Below are positions 9,200 through 17,504 of a DNA stretch of 64,000 bases, piece after piece. The notes beneath the pieces are model-generated. The model saw only the letters and a program-made list of their open reading frames with translations, had not been told where the DNA came from and searched no databases. How positions within the stretch are numbered: position 1 is the stretch's first letter; the number at the start of each line of letters is the position of its first letter. This stretch comes from Roseiarcus sp963822215 (lineage in GTDB: Bacteria > Pseudomonadota > Alphaproteobacteria > Rhizobiales > Beijerinckiaceae). Where the stretch lies: positions 1 through 64,000 of the forward strand of contig CAWGGX010000010.1 of NCBI GenBank assembly GCA_963822215.1, in the 5' to 3' direction. The position numbers and the translations under genes were made by a program.

Positions 9200-10266
9200 C
9201 GGGCCAGAGCGAACAGGAGGGCAATGCCTGCAACCGTGTACGCGAACCCGACACATTCCTCAATCCCCCCCGGGGCGCGGCCATGCGTCGCACCGAGCAT
9301 CGCCTGTCCGAGCGCGCTGATGACGCAGCCGGCGGCGAAAATCGGCAGGCTATTGCGCCCGAGGCGCTGAACGGCGTGACCGAAGGCGCTGTCGGCGAGG
9401 CGCTTCAGCTGCGGCGTGACCCCGATAAGGTAGGCGAGCGCCACGAAATGTGCGAGCCGCGCGAGGCCGAGATCCTGCTTCGCCACGTCGAGGCGGGAGA
9501 AGGCGGCGTCGCGGAGCCCCGGGGCCGCGCCGGCCACTCCGGTCACCACGAAGGCGGAGAGGGCGAGAACGACGACGCTGAGCGCGATGAGGCCAGGGGT
9601 CGCGCGCGGCGGCCCCTTGCGCCAGACGACGGCCGAAACGAGCCCGAGGGTGAAAATCAATTGCCAGGCGAAGGGGTTGAAGAACCACGCGCCCGGCTCC
9701 GGCCAGTTCGGCAGGTGAACGCCCAGCGCGCGCGAGGCCACGTAGAGCCCGACGGAGGCCGTAAGCGCGAGCCGGACGTCGCGCGTCACAAGCATGAGCC
9801 CCAGCGGCGCCCAGAGCATGAGCACGATATAGAGCGGCAAAATATTGAAATAGCCGAGCTGGTGGCTGAGGACCACGACGCCCGCGAGGCCCGCCAGGGG
9901 CTGCTCGAAGATGTAGGACCGGCCATGCGCCGCGACGAGGTCGGGGACGCCGCTCATCCAATAGGCGCAAGCAAAGATGGCGAGCGCCGCGGCGGTGAGG
10001 GCGATGTGCGCGCCATAAAGCTTCGCCGCCCGCTGCAGGCAGGCGCGCGTCACCGCCAGGAGGCCGCGCGACTGGACGCGGGGCGCATAGATCAGGCCGA
10101 CGGAGAGGCCCGATAGAAACACGAAGGCCTCCGCACTGTCGGAGAGCCCGAAGTTCCTCGGCGTCGCCGATTCGAGCACATTGCCCGGGATATGATCGGC
10201 CAGGATGGCGATCAGCACCGCTCCGCGCCAGAAATCGATGTCGCCGACACGCTTTGCATTCGCCAT
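9133..10266 (-). CDS. opgC: OpgC-family membrane acyltransferase
   Basis: A 377-residue polytopic protein with about ten hydrophobic helices. The N-terminus reads KRVGDIDFWRGAVLIAIL, followed by DHIPGN and later FGLSDSAEAFVFLSG, the hallmark of the OpgC (PF10129) branch of acyltransferases. OpgC adds succinyl groups to osmoregulated periplasmic glucans in related bacteria; substrate here is unproven. It heads a two-gene unit with the SGNH hydrolase. Its upstream 260 bp and first 20 codons have a diverged second copy at 11980-12290, where they drive a different gene. Confidence 0.85.
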   Translation of the reverse strand: MANAKRVGDIDFWRGAVLIAILADHIPGNVLESATPRNFGLSDSAEAFVFLSGLSVGLIYAPRVQSRGLLAVTRACLQRAAKLYGAHIALTAAALAIFACAYWMSGVPDLVAAHGRSYIFEQPLAGLAGVVVLSHQLGYFNILPLYIVLMLWAPLGLMLVTRDVRLALTASVGLYVASRALGVHLPNWPEPGAWFFNPFAWQLIFTLGLVSAVVWRKGPPRATPGLIALSVVVLALSAFVVTGVAGAAPGLRDAAFSRLDVAKQDLGLARLAHFVALAYLIGVTPQLKRLADSAFGHAVQRLGRNSLPIFAAGCVISALGQAMLGATHGRAPGGIEECVGFAYTVAGIALLFALARWIECRNTPVSPTSAALPFGAA

Positions 10267-10530
10267 GGCACGCCTGTCACAAGAACGGCGCCACCCCTGC
10301 CCGTGCGGAATCGGCCCTCAGACCGAAGATGTCCTGATTTTGGATGTTCTGCTTCCGGCTCTCAACGCTCAGGGTGGCGCACCTGTTCCACACCAATTGT
10401 TCCACGCCCTGGCGACGCGCGTCCCCGTAACCGGAGCGTCCGGGAGAGGCTACAGGGTCCACGGCGGCGCGACAAATCACAATCCCGTATGTTATCGGGC
10501 CCGGCGAGTTTCACCGTCTCGTCGCGTTCC
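10207..10530. repeat. opgC 5' region, duplicated at 11980-12290
   Basis: The first 20 codons of opgC and about 260 bp upstream are repeated, with substitutions and small indels, at 11980-12290. The best-conserved blocks are around the start codon (CTTTGCATTCGCCATGGCAC) and GGCGGCGCGACAAATCACAA, followed by TTTCACCG. The region presumably contains the opgC promoter, read leftward. The inner end stops at GGCGATCAGCA, which is also present in the tetR gene. Confidence 0.85.
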
Positions 10531-10545
10531 TCAGGCGCCGCCCGG

Positions 10546-10694
10546 CGTCATCGCGAGGAGCGAAGCGACGCGGCGATCCAAAAGAACAGAGGATGAGGAC
10601 CTTCTTGCGCGTGTGCCGCTGGCCCTGCCTCGCAGGCGTCAGCGGCGGCGGCCACTGGATCGCCACGTCGCCCATTGGGCTCCTCGCGATGACG
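10546..10694. repeat. REP-like inverted repeat (GCGAGGAGCGAAGCGACG family)
   Basis: The left arm CGTCATCGCGAGGAGCGAAG, followed by CGACG...GATCC, is mirrored by the right arm GGATCGCC...GGGCTCCTCGCGATGACG, forming a long imperfect hairpin. This is the common alphaproteobacterial repeat that in other genomes reads CATTGCGAGGAGCGAAGCGA. A second copy is at 19597-19721. No gene overlaps it. Bases 10700-10900 show no convincing gene. Confidence 0.75.
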
Positions 10695-11041
10695 GAGAAA
10701 GCCGCGTCGCGTCCCGGTTCAACACAACACTCCATGTTCAGTCGCTCAAACAGATTTTCCTAAACCGGAGTGTCGCGCTCGATCCCGCGCGAGCTTGTCC
10801 TTACGATTTTCGGACTTTACTGGCTTCTCCCGCGCCGTCGCCTCGGCCGCAGTGTCGATAGCGCCTCGGCCGACGGCGCCGTCTCGACGGGATCGGCAAA
10901 ATGAGCGGCAATCCGAGGCTGACGAGTTCGTCGTCGCGGTCCGCAAGATGCGCGCGGACGCTCAACCAGCACCAGCCCCCGCCGCCCGCTCGACGGTCTT
11001 ACAGCGTTACCTTAGATTTCGCGAAGACTCTGCGGTGCCCC

Positions 11042-11302
11042 ATGAACATGATTGACCAAATCGCTCACGCCATCGCCGAGGCGGACGGCAGCGAATTTCA
11101 GGCTGAACCCGCAAGGTATCGACGATTGGCAGTGGCGGCATTGCGACCGTTAACAAACCCTACTGACGCGATGATCGACGCAGCCCATAAAGCGGCCTCC
11201 TTCGACGACATATGGGCTATCAGCAGCCGCCGCGACTTCAAGCGCGCGGTTAAGGCAATGCTCGCCCTTTCGGCCATCCAACAGAATAGTCCACCCCGGT
11301 AA
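11042..11302 (+). CDS. Conserved small hypothetical protein
   Basis: An 86-residue soluble protein starting MNMIDQIAHAIAEADG and containing ARYRRLAVAALRPLTNPTDA, then a helix-rich tail ending with the basic SSRRDFKRAVKAML. This pattern (IA.AI..ADG...RYRRLA..AL.PL..PT.AM.DAAH) recurs as a short uncharacterised protein in Hyphomicrobiales; I know no function. ATG 11042 was chosen because the residues upstream of it look non-coding. It stands alone between a REP-like repeat and a rearranged region. Confidence 0.7.
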   Translation: MNMIDQIAHAIAEADGSEFQAEPARYRRLAVAALRPLTNPTDAMIDAAHKAASFDDIWAISSRRDFKRAVKAMLALSAIQQNSPPR

Positions 11303-11375
11303 CGCGTTGGCGTCGCTCAGCGCGGCGTCGCTCAGCGCGCTGTTTCGGGTTACGCGGGGAATACGGTGGGAATAC

Positions 11376-11545
11376 GGAAATACGGTGACACTTGCTTCAT
11401 TACCTCATTACGTCCGTTAGTCACCCTCGTACCCGCGCCGCCTCGCCAAGACACGCATCGCCCGTTACGTCGTCCTTGACCTGCCGCATCACGTCATGTG
11501 AGCGCGGAAACCGGCGCGAGCGCGTGTTCTTCTCCGACGACGATC
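11376..11545 (+). pseudogene. Remnant of a REP-associated Y1 (IS200-like) transposase, 5' end
   Basis: The stretch GGAAATACGGTGACACTTGC is typical of the leading edge of REP-associated tyrosine transposase genes. It is followed, with frame breaks, by residues matching the transposase N-terminus: RIARYVVLDLPHHV, then ERGNRRERVFFSDDD in another frame. The motif PHHVTQRGNRR is the family signature. Homology ends near 11545, where the 3' flank of the duplicated tetR segment begins. A second, shorter remnant with the same leader is at 15097-15225. Just before it, GCGTCGCTCAGCGCG is repeated twice in tandem (about 11312-11340). Confidence 0.7.
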
Positions 11546-11577
11546 CGAAAATCGGCGTCGTTCCCGGAACATTGCGT

Positions 11578-12039
11578 CTAAGTCGACGGCTCCGCCAGCA
11601 CGAGGCAGAACTTCAGCGCTTCCGCCGCGAGTTCCTCGACGCTCGCCCGACAGTCGGTGTGGATCCATCGCTTCAGGATCTGGAGCGTCGCGCCGACGGC
11701 GCCGGCCCAGGCAAATTCGCAGTCTTTCGGCTGTGCGTTCGCGTCAGGCGCGACTGTTCGCATGAAGAACGCGCCAAATTCGCGACGCAGAGCCTCGCCC
11801 TCCTGGTGGACGGCAGGACCGAAGCACGTCATCTCGATCACGAACAGCCGCGCCCCACAAAGGTCTTCCCCGAAAGCCTGATAGAACGCCTGGAGCACGG
11901 TCAGGGCTCGCTCTTCCGCGGTTCCCGGATGCGCCGCGCGGATCGCCTCGAGCCGACCGAGCAGGCGGCGCGCGTAGGCGGCGTTCAGCACCGCTCCGCG
12001 CCAGAGATCGATTTCGTCGAAACGCTTTGCATTCGCCAT
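11578..12039 (-). CDS. Chimeric gene: OpgC N-terminus fused to TetR-family ligand-binding domain
   Basis: A 153-residue open frame. Residues 1-20 (MANAKRFDEIDLWRGAVLNA) match the start of OpgC at 10207-10266. From there to the stop it matches residues about 81-212 of the TetR protein at 12463-13101, e.g. RRLLGRLEAIRAAHPGTAEE and GARLFVIEM...TLQILKRWIHTD. The two parents share GGCGATCAGCA at the junction; here it reads GGCGTTCAGCA at 11980-11990. The frame is kept across about 150 codons despite clear divergence from the parent, which suggests age and possibly selection. It lacks the DNA-binding helix-turn-helix, so if made it could only bind a ligand or dimerise with the full TetR. Upstream DNA is the duplicated opgC promoter region. 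Confidence 0.75.
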   Translation of the reverse strand: MANAKRFDEIDLWRGAVLNAAYARRLLGRLEAIRAAHPGTAEERALTVLQAFYQAFGEDLCGARLFVIEMTCFGPAVHQEGEALRREFGAFFMRTVAPDANAQPKDCEFAWAGAVGATLQILKRWIHTDCRASVEELAAEALKFCLVLAEPST

Positions 12040-12290
12040 GGCACGCCGGTCTCAAAAATGGCGCCACCCCTGCCCTTGTGGAATCGGCCTCGCGGCCGAA
12101 AAGATCCCGGGTTCGAACGTCCTCGGTTTTTGACTTGAGCGCACAGGGCGTCGCAAATGTTCCGCGCCGTTGCGACGCGCGTCCCGCTCCCGCTACAACT
12201 CGAAGACGCTACGGCGTCCACGGCGGCGCGACAAATCACAATTCCGTAGGTTGTCAGGCCTCGACGCGTTTCACCGCCTCGTCGCATTCG
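11980..12290. repeat. Second copy of the opgC 5' region
   Basis: Diverged copy of 10207-10530 covering the first codons and about 250 bp upstream of opgC, here placed before the truncated tetR copy. Bases 12291-12420 match neither parent clearly. The corresponding tetR-derived block is 11540-11979, which copies 12423-12873 including about 40 bp beyond the stop codon. Confidence 0.8.
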
Positions 12291-12462
12291 AGCCGCGGAG
12301 GACGACCTTCAGGCTTTAGCCGTTGTCGGCGGCCAGACACGATTCCGATGACAGTGCTCCGGGAGGCTCGCGAGGAATGGCTGGCGCAATCCCGCCGGTC
12401 GGCGGGAAATCCGGAACATCCGGCCCGATGCGAAAATCGGCCTCGTTCCTCGAGCATTGCGT

Positions 12463-13101
12463 CTAAGTCGACGGCTCCGCCAGCACGCGGCAGAACTTCA
12501 GCGCTTCCGCCGCAAGGTCGTCGACGCTCGCCCGATAGTCGGTGTGGATCCATCGCTTCAGGATCTGCAGCGTCGCGCCAACGGCGCCGGCGCAGACAAA
12601 TTGGCAGTCTTTCGGCTGTGCGCTCGCGTCAGGCGCGACTGTTCGCATGAAGAACGCGCCAAATTCGCGACGCAGAGCCTCGCGCTCCTGGTCGACGGCA
12701 GGGCCGAAGCGCGCCATCTCGATCACGAACAGCCGCGCCCCGCAAGGGTCGTCCTTGAACGCCTGATAATACGCCTGGAGCACGGCCAGGCTTCGCTCTT
12801 CCGCGGTTCCTGGGTGCGCCGCGCGGATCGCCTCGAGCCGACTGAGCAGACGGCGCGAGTAGGCGCCGTAGGCGGCGATCAGCAGCGCCTCGCCGTTGCG
12901 GAACGATTCGTAGAAGTAGCGTTCGGTAAGCCCGGCCGCCGCGCACACGGCCTTTACCGTGGCGTTTCGATAGCCGACTTCCCCATAGACGCGGATCGCC
13001 GCGTCGATGAGCCGTTCGCGCCGCGCCTCGCGGCGCTCCTCGCACGTGAACCCCCCATAATTACGCTCTACCGATGTTGGTTCCATGTTGCCAATTTGCA
13101 T
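12463..13101 (-). CDS. TetR/AcrR-family transcriptional regulator
   Basis: A 212-residue regulator. The N-terminal helix-turn-helix covers about residues 20-65 (REARRERLIDAAIRVYGEVG, then CAAAGLTERYFYESFRNGEAL), with the usual YFYESF end of the recognition region. An all-helical ligand/dimerisation domain follows. ATG 13101 is preceded by GGGGG; ATG 13086 and an upstream start at 13146 are alternatives. It is divergent from the porin at 13383. A 48-bp near-perfect palindrome lies 40 bp upstream of its start, a probable operator. Its C-terminal 130 codons and 3' flank are duplicated next door in the chimeric gene. Confidence 0.9.
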   Translation of the reverse strand: MQIGNMEPTSVERNYGGFTCEERREARRERLIDAAIRVYGEVGYRNATVKAVCAAAGLTERYFYESFRNGEALLIAAYGAYSRRLLSRLEAIRAAHPGTAEERSLAVLQAYYQAFKDDPCGARLFVIEMARFGPAVDQEREALRREFGAFFMRTVAPDASAQPKDCQFVCAGAVGATLQILKRWIHTDYRASVDDLAAEALKFCRVLAEPST

Positions 13102-13140
13102 CAGTCCCCCGAATTGCGTGGCCCCCTCCAGTCGCGCGCT

Positions 13141-13188
13141 TGACATGAGCCGTTGTCAGATGGTCTTTTCTGACAACCGCTCATGTCA
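13141..13188. promoter_or_regulatory. 48-bp near-perfect palindrome, probable TetR operator
   Basis: Arms TGACATGAGCCGTTGTCAGA (13141-13160) and TCTGACAACCGCTCATGTCA (13169-13188) are inverse complements with one mismatch, separated by 8 bases. The site lies between the divergent tetR gene (start 13101) and the porin (start 13383). TetR dimers bind such symmetric sites and usually repress their own promoter, so autoregulation, possibly with control of the porin, is the simplest reading. The loop has no U-tract and it does not follow a gene, so a terminator is unlikely. Confidence 0.65.
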
Positions 13189-13382
13189 GTTTCGTAACGC
13201 GAATTTGTCCAACGCATCGGGCGGGAGTTGAAGAACCGGACACTGTTAGGCCGGCGCAGACGGAAGAGCAAGCTGGGACGCGCGTTTTGCCAACAACGGA
13301 GGCGCGTTCCGCACAGGAACGCAAGCATGATCAACAAAGCGAGCACGGCCGACAAGCCTGCTCAGACGCCTGGGGATTAAAA

Positions 13383-15005
13383 ATGACAATTCTGAAGAGC
13401 ATACTCCTGGGTTCGGCGGCCGGCATCGTCGCCGTCGCCGGCGCGCAGGCTGCCGATCTTCCGACGAAGAAGGCCGCTCCCGTCGCGCAATATGTCAAGA
13501 TCTGCAACGTCGGCGGCATCACCGGCTGGACCCTGCCGGGCTCCGACACCTGCCTGAAGATTTCGGGCTTCATGACCGCTCAATTCAACGGCGGCAACCT
13601 CAGCACCCAGTACAACTGGGCGAACGTCTCCCAGCTTCAGTCCCTCTCGCTCCCCGTCGGCGGCATTCCCAGCGTTGTGGCGCTGCCCGGCGCGCTGATC
13701 TCGGTCGGCGGGACGCAGCGCATCCTGGTCCAGGCCAGCCAAGCGCAGAACAACACCACGTTCAATCGGAACGAGACCGGCTGGTCGGCGCGTGCCCAGC
13801 TCACGTTCGACTTTGCCTCCAACACCGCCTACGGCCCGCTGCTCGGCCATATCAGCATCCAGACCGACGTCGGCAACGGCTTCGACCCGCTTTCCACATC
13901 CAACACCACGTACTGCGACCAGTGCTACGTCAGCTGGGCGGGGATCACCGCCGGTAAGGCCGCCTCGTTCTTCTCGTTCGTCGGCGGCGGCGACAACTAT
14001 TCGAACTTCCTGTCCCCCGACCAGAAGGGCTTCAACGAGCCGATGCTGTTGGCCTACACCGCCTCGTTCGGCGGCGGCTTCTCGGCCACCCTCGCGGCGC
14101 AGAGCCCGGGCACGAACGGCACCTCCGGCAGCGGCACCGACATTGCTGGCGCTCTCGGAGGTCCGCTTGGCACCAGCATCACCAACACCACCTACGGCGG
14201 TCAGAAATGGCCCGACATCGTCGGCGCGTTGCACGTCAAGCAGGGCTGGGGCGAGGCCCAGGTCTCTGGCGTCATTCACAACGTCAATGTCCAGGCCACC
14301 GGGCTGCAGGGCGCTGCCGGTATTGGCGCTTGCGGCGTCGCGGCGATCGGCACTGCCGTCGACTGCGACAGCCAGGAAAACAAGACCGGTTGGGCTGTCG
14401 ACGCGGGTGTGAAGATCAACCTGCCGAGCTTCGGCCAAGACGACAACTTCCTGATCACCGGCGCCTACGGGCAGAGCGCGGTCTGGTACACCGGTATGGG
14501 CCCCGGGGAGATGATGTGGGGCGAGGGCGGCCAGGTCAACGGCAACGGCCAGCCGATGTATCTCGCCGACGCGTTCTTCAACCAGCTCACCAACCAGTGG
14601 TCGACGCCAAGGTCCTGGTCGGTCACCGGCCTGCTGGAGCATCACTTCACGCCGCAGTTCTATATCGACCTCGAAGGGTCGGTCGGCCAGATCAAGTGGA
14701 GCAACGACGGCGGCGGCTGCAACTTCGCGCTGGCGAGTTGTCTGCTCGCTCAGGCGGTCCAGGGCCCGATCTCGCCGAGCGCGACGACCTGGATCATCGG
14801 CGCCGACCTCGGCTGGAACCCGGTCACCAACCTGAACTTCGACTTCGAGTTGATGTATCAGGACACCAACCAGGCCAAGCCGAGCGGCTTCCTCGGAACC
14901 GTCTACAACCTCGGCGGCCCCGGCGGCGCGGTCTTCGTCCCCGGCGCGTGGGAAGGCAATTCGAGCGGCTTCGCTGGTCGTATCCGCATCACCCGTTACT
15001 TCTGA
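13383..15005 (+). CDS. Outer-membrane porin (Porin_2-like)
   Basis: A 540-residue protein. Signal peptide MTILKSILLGSAAGIVAVAG is cleaved at AQA before ADLPTKKAAP, a mature start shared by Hyphomicrobiales porins. The N-terminal CNVGGITGW...CLKISGFMTAQF segment and the final aromatic residue (RIRITRYF) fit the porin family PF02530. ATG 13383 was chosen because the signal peptide starts exactly there and GGGG lies 7 bases upstream; an upstream in-frame ATG-like start would add a non-signal leader. It is followed by a strong intrinsic terminator and divided from the divergent tetR gene by a palindromic operator-like site. Confidence 0.9.
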   Translation: MTILKSILLGSAAGIVAVAGAQAADLPTKKAAPVAQYVKICNVGGITGWTLPGSDTCLKISGFMTAQFNGGNLSTQYNWANVSQLQSLSLPVGGIPSVVALPGALISVGGTQRILVQASQAQNNTTFNRNETGWSARAQLTFDFASNTAYGPLLGHISIQTDVGNGFDPLSTSNTTYCDQCYVSWAGITAGKAASFFSFVGGGDNYSNFLSPDQKGFNEPMLLAYTASFGGGFSATLAAQSPGTNGTSGSGTDIAGALGGPLGTSITNTTYGGQKWPDIVGALHVKQGWGEAQVSGVIHNVNVQATGLQGAAGIGACGVAAIGTAVDCDSQENKTGWAVDAGVKINLPSFGQDDNFLITGAYGQSAVWYTGMGPGEMMWGEGGQVNGNGQPMYLADAFFNQLTNQWSTPRSWSVTGLLEHHFTPQFYIDLEGSVGQIKWSNDGGGCNFALASCLLAQAVQGPISPSATTWIIGADLGWNPVTNLNFDFELMYQDTNQAKPSGFLGTVYNLGGPGGAVFVPGAWEGNSSGFAGRIRITRYF

Positions 15006-15033
15006 CCTTGACCTCCAGTTGGTTAGAAGTCCT

Positions 15034-15065
15034 GGCCCCGGAGCGAAAGCTTCGGGGTCCTTTTT
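15034..15065 (+). terminator. Rho-independent terminator after porin
   Basis: GGCCCCGGAGC and GCTTCGGGGTCC form an 11-bp stem closed by a GAAA loop and followed directly by TTTTT. It lies 28 bp after the porin stop on the same strand. Confidence 0.9.
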
Positions 15066-15096
15066 GCATCCCGCCGGACCTGTGCCCGGGACATGG

Positions 15097-15225
15097 CGAA
15101 ATACGGAATCCGGTGACACTTGCTTCATTACCTCATTGCGTCCGTCTGTCACCCCCTTAGCCCCGCCGCCTTGCCATGACCCGCATCGCCAGCTGCGTTG
15201 TGCCTGACCTGATGACGCCTGAAAG
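15097..15225 (+). pseudogene. Second remnant of a REP-associated transposase 5' end
   Basis: The leader (ATCCGGTGACACTTGCTTCA, then TTACCTCATT) matches 11390-11420 closely. ATG 15176 is followed by MTRIASCVVPDLM, the decayed start of a Y1 transposase. Nothing of the catalytic part remains. Bases 15226-15399 lead to dnaG and show no other gene. Confidence 0.65.
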
Positions 15226-15399
15226 ACCGTGCGCCGAGACTTCGTCGCATGGATCGGGAAAACGCGACCTCCCTTCTCGCGTGCGGGCTAGCGTGCGCAC
15301 AGATTCGTTCGCTTTCGAAACCGGGGGACAAGACTGCCCTTCGCTTGCCAAGGCGGCCGCCGCCGGCAAAATGCCGTTCTGTCGGTCCACTTCGAGTCC

Positions 15400-17313
15400 A
15401 TGAAATTTCCGCCCGTCCTCCTCGACGAGATCCGGGCCCGGCTTCCGGTTTCGGAGGTCGTGGCGCGCAGGGTGAAGCTGCGCAAGCAGGGCCGCGAATG
15501 GGCTGGACTGTCGCCGTTCAACGCGGAGAAGACGCCGTCGTTCTTCGTCAACGACCAAAAGGGCTTCTACCACGACTTTTCGTCCGGCAAGCATGGCGAC
15601 ATCTTCCGCTTCGTCATGGAGACCGAGGGCTTGAGCTTCCCCGATGCGGTCGAGCGCCTCGCCGGCATGGCCGGCGTGCCGATGCCGAAGGTGAGCAGCG
15701 CCGACGTCGCCGAGGAGAAGAAGCGCGCGACCCTTCTCGAAGTCCTGGCGATGGCGGGGCGCCTGTTCGAGGCCAATCTCCATGAGCCAGTCGGCGCGAA
15801 GGCGCGCGGCTATCTCTCCGACCGCGCGCTTGGTCCCGCGGTGCAGCAGCGGTTCTCGCTCGGCTACGCGGCGCCCGACCGCTTCGCCCTGCGCGACGCG
15901 TTGGCGGCGGCCGGAGTCGGCGCCGACCAGATGATCGAGGCGGGGCTCCTCATCCACGGCGAAGGAATCGCGGTGCCTTACGACCAATTCCGCGACCGGG
16001 CGATGTTCCCGATCCACGACCGCGCCGGCAAAGTGATCGCCTTTGGCGGCCGGGCGATGGAGCCAGGCGCGAAGGCCAAGTACCTCAATTCGCCGGAGAC
16101 GACGCTTTTCCACAAGGGGTCTCTGCTTTTCAACCACCACCGGGCTCGCAAGGCTGCGCACGACAAGGGCCGGCTCGTCGTCGTCGAGGGTTACGTCGAC
16201 GCGATCGCGATGAGCGAGGCGGGCTTCCCCGAGGTCGTCGCGCCGCTCGGCACGGCGCTGACCGCCGACCAATGCGCGCTACTGTGGGCGATGACGGACG
16301 AGCCGATCCTGTGCTTCGACGGCGACAACGCGGGACGCAAGGCGGCCTTTCGCGCCATCGAGACGGCGTTGCCGTTGATCGGCGCCGGCAAGAGCCTGCG
16401 CTTTGCGCTTCTTCCCGACGGCCAGGATCCGGACGATCTCATTCGTGCGAGCGGCGCCCCGGCGATGGCGGAGGCGCTGAAAGAGGCGCGTCCGTTCGCC
16501 GACATGCTGTTTCTGCGCGAGAGCGACGACAGGCCGCTGGACACGCCGGAGAGCCGCGCGGCGCTGGAGCGAAGGCTGGACGAAGCCGCCGCCGCGATTG
16601 TCGACGAGACGCTCCGGCGACACTACCAGGCCGACATGAAGCGACGGCTCCAGGCGCTGTTCGGCGACGATCGTCCGCGGTCCGGCGAACGCGGCGCTCC
16701 GCGAGCAGCCGGGGCTGAGCGGCGCGGCAAGGCGTTTGCGGCGCGCGGGCCGCGCGTCGGCCTTGCCGAGGCGCCGCTGCCGCCACAGGACCGGCTGGGC
16801 CGCCGGGCGCGCGAACCGGCGCGCGAGATCGCGATCCTGGCGATCGCGCTCGGCCATCCGGCTTTGCTCGAGGCCCATTGGGAGGAGTTGGCGACGCTCG
16901 ACTTCGCCGCGCCCAGGCTTGCCGCCTTTCGCGACGCCCTCGTCGCTCAGCCGGCCGACGCGCTCGATTCGTCCGAGGCCCTGGCCCAGGCGCTGATCGA
17001 GTCCGGCCGCGGCGCCGAGCGCGAACGCATTCTGGGCGAGGCCGCAAAGACCCCGACCTGGTGGTGCCTTCGCGCCGAGGCCGCGCCGACGGACGCCGAG
17101 CATGTTCTGCGGCAGAGCCTGGCCTTGCATCGGCGGGCGGGCGCGCTAAATAGGGAACTCAAACTCGCGGAGCGGTCGCTGGCCGACGAGCCAAACGAGC
17201 AGAATTTCGCCCGATTGCTGGACATCAAGGCGCATATGGCGGACCTCGCGCACGCCGAGGCGGCGATAGAGGGGTTTGGCGATCTGTCGGGGCGGCCAAC
17301 GTCGTCGATCTGA
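15400..17313 (+). CDS. dnaG: DNA primase
   Basis: A 637-residue primase that makes RNA primers at the replication fork. N-terminal region about 1-100, RNA-polymerase core with TOPRIM domain (glutamate in VVVEGYVDAIA near residue 262, DGDNAGR near 307), and a C-terminal helicase-binding region. The zinc-binding residues of the usual N-terminal motif (CPFHxEKTPSF...CFGC) are replaced: here GLSPFNAEKTPSF and YHDFSSGKHGD, leaving no cysteine. I recall similar zinc-less forms from other Hyphomicrobiales but could not check. rpoD follows about 190 bp downstream, a standard alphaproteobacterial order. Confidence 0.95.
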   Translation: MKFPPVLLDEIRARLPVSEVVARRVKLRKQGREWAGLSPFNAEKTPSFFVNDQKGFYHDFSSGKHGDIFRFVMETEGLSFPDAVERLAGMAGVPMPKVSSADVAEEKKRATLLEVLAMAGRLFEANLHEPVGAKARGYLSDRALGPAVQQRFSLGYAAPDRFALRDALAAAGVGADQMIEAGLLIHGEGIAVPYDQFRDRAMFPIHDRAGKVIAFGGRAMEPGAKAKYLNSPETTLFHKGSLLFNHHRARKAAHDKGRLVVVEGYVDAIAMSEAGFPEVVAPLGTALTADQCALLWAMTDEPILCFDGDNAGRKAAFRAIETALPLIGAGKSLRFALLPDGQDPDDLIRASGAPAMAEALKEARPFADMLFLRESDDRPLDTPESRAALERRLDEAAAAIVDETLRRHYQADMKRRLQALFGDDRPRSGERGAPRAAGAERRGKAFAARGPRVGLAEAPLPPQDRLGRRAREPAREIAILAIALGHPALLEAHWEELATLDFAAPRLAAFRDALVAQPADALDSSEALAQALIESGRGAERERILGEAAKTPTWWCLRAEAAPTDAEHVLRQSLALHRRAGALNRELKLAERSLADEPNEQNFARLLDIKAHMADLAHAEAAIEGFGDLSGRPTSSI

Positions 17314-17504
17314 TCGTGGTCGCGGTCAGATCGAGGCGGGGGGCGAGCCCCGGGAGGCGAGCGAATTGACGAACGCCGTCGGAGCCGGTCGCCCGGCGCC
17401 GGCGGCGATCTGACGTGTCGAGTTGGGCTCGCGGATTTCCGCGCCGCCCTGCAAAAGGTAGCGTGATTTACCCGCACGCCGGGCGCGGGTCGACGGAGAA
17501 TTCC

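Noticed and set aside
10901..11041. Longer N-terminus for the small hypothetical protein
   Set aside because: Residues before ATG 11042 are serine/arginine/proline-rich with no conservation pattern and look like intergenic DNA.
13377..15152. Long minus-strand reading frame of 591 codons opposite the porin
   Set aside because: It mirrors the porin codon structure in a GC-rich gene, has no start signal and no recognisable domain.
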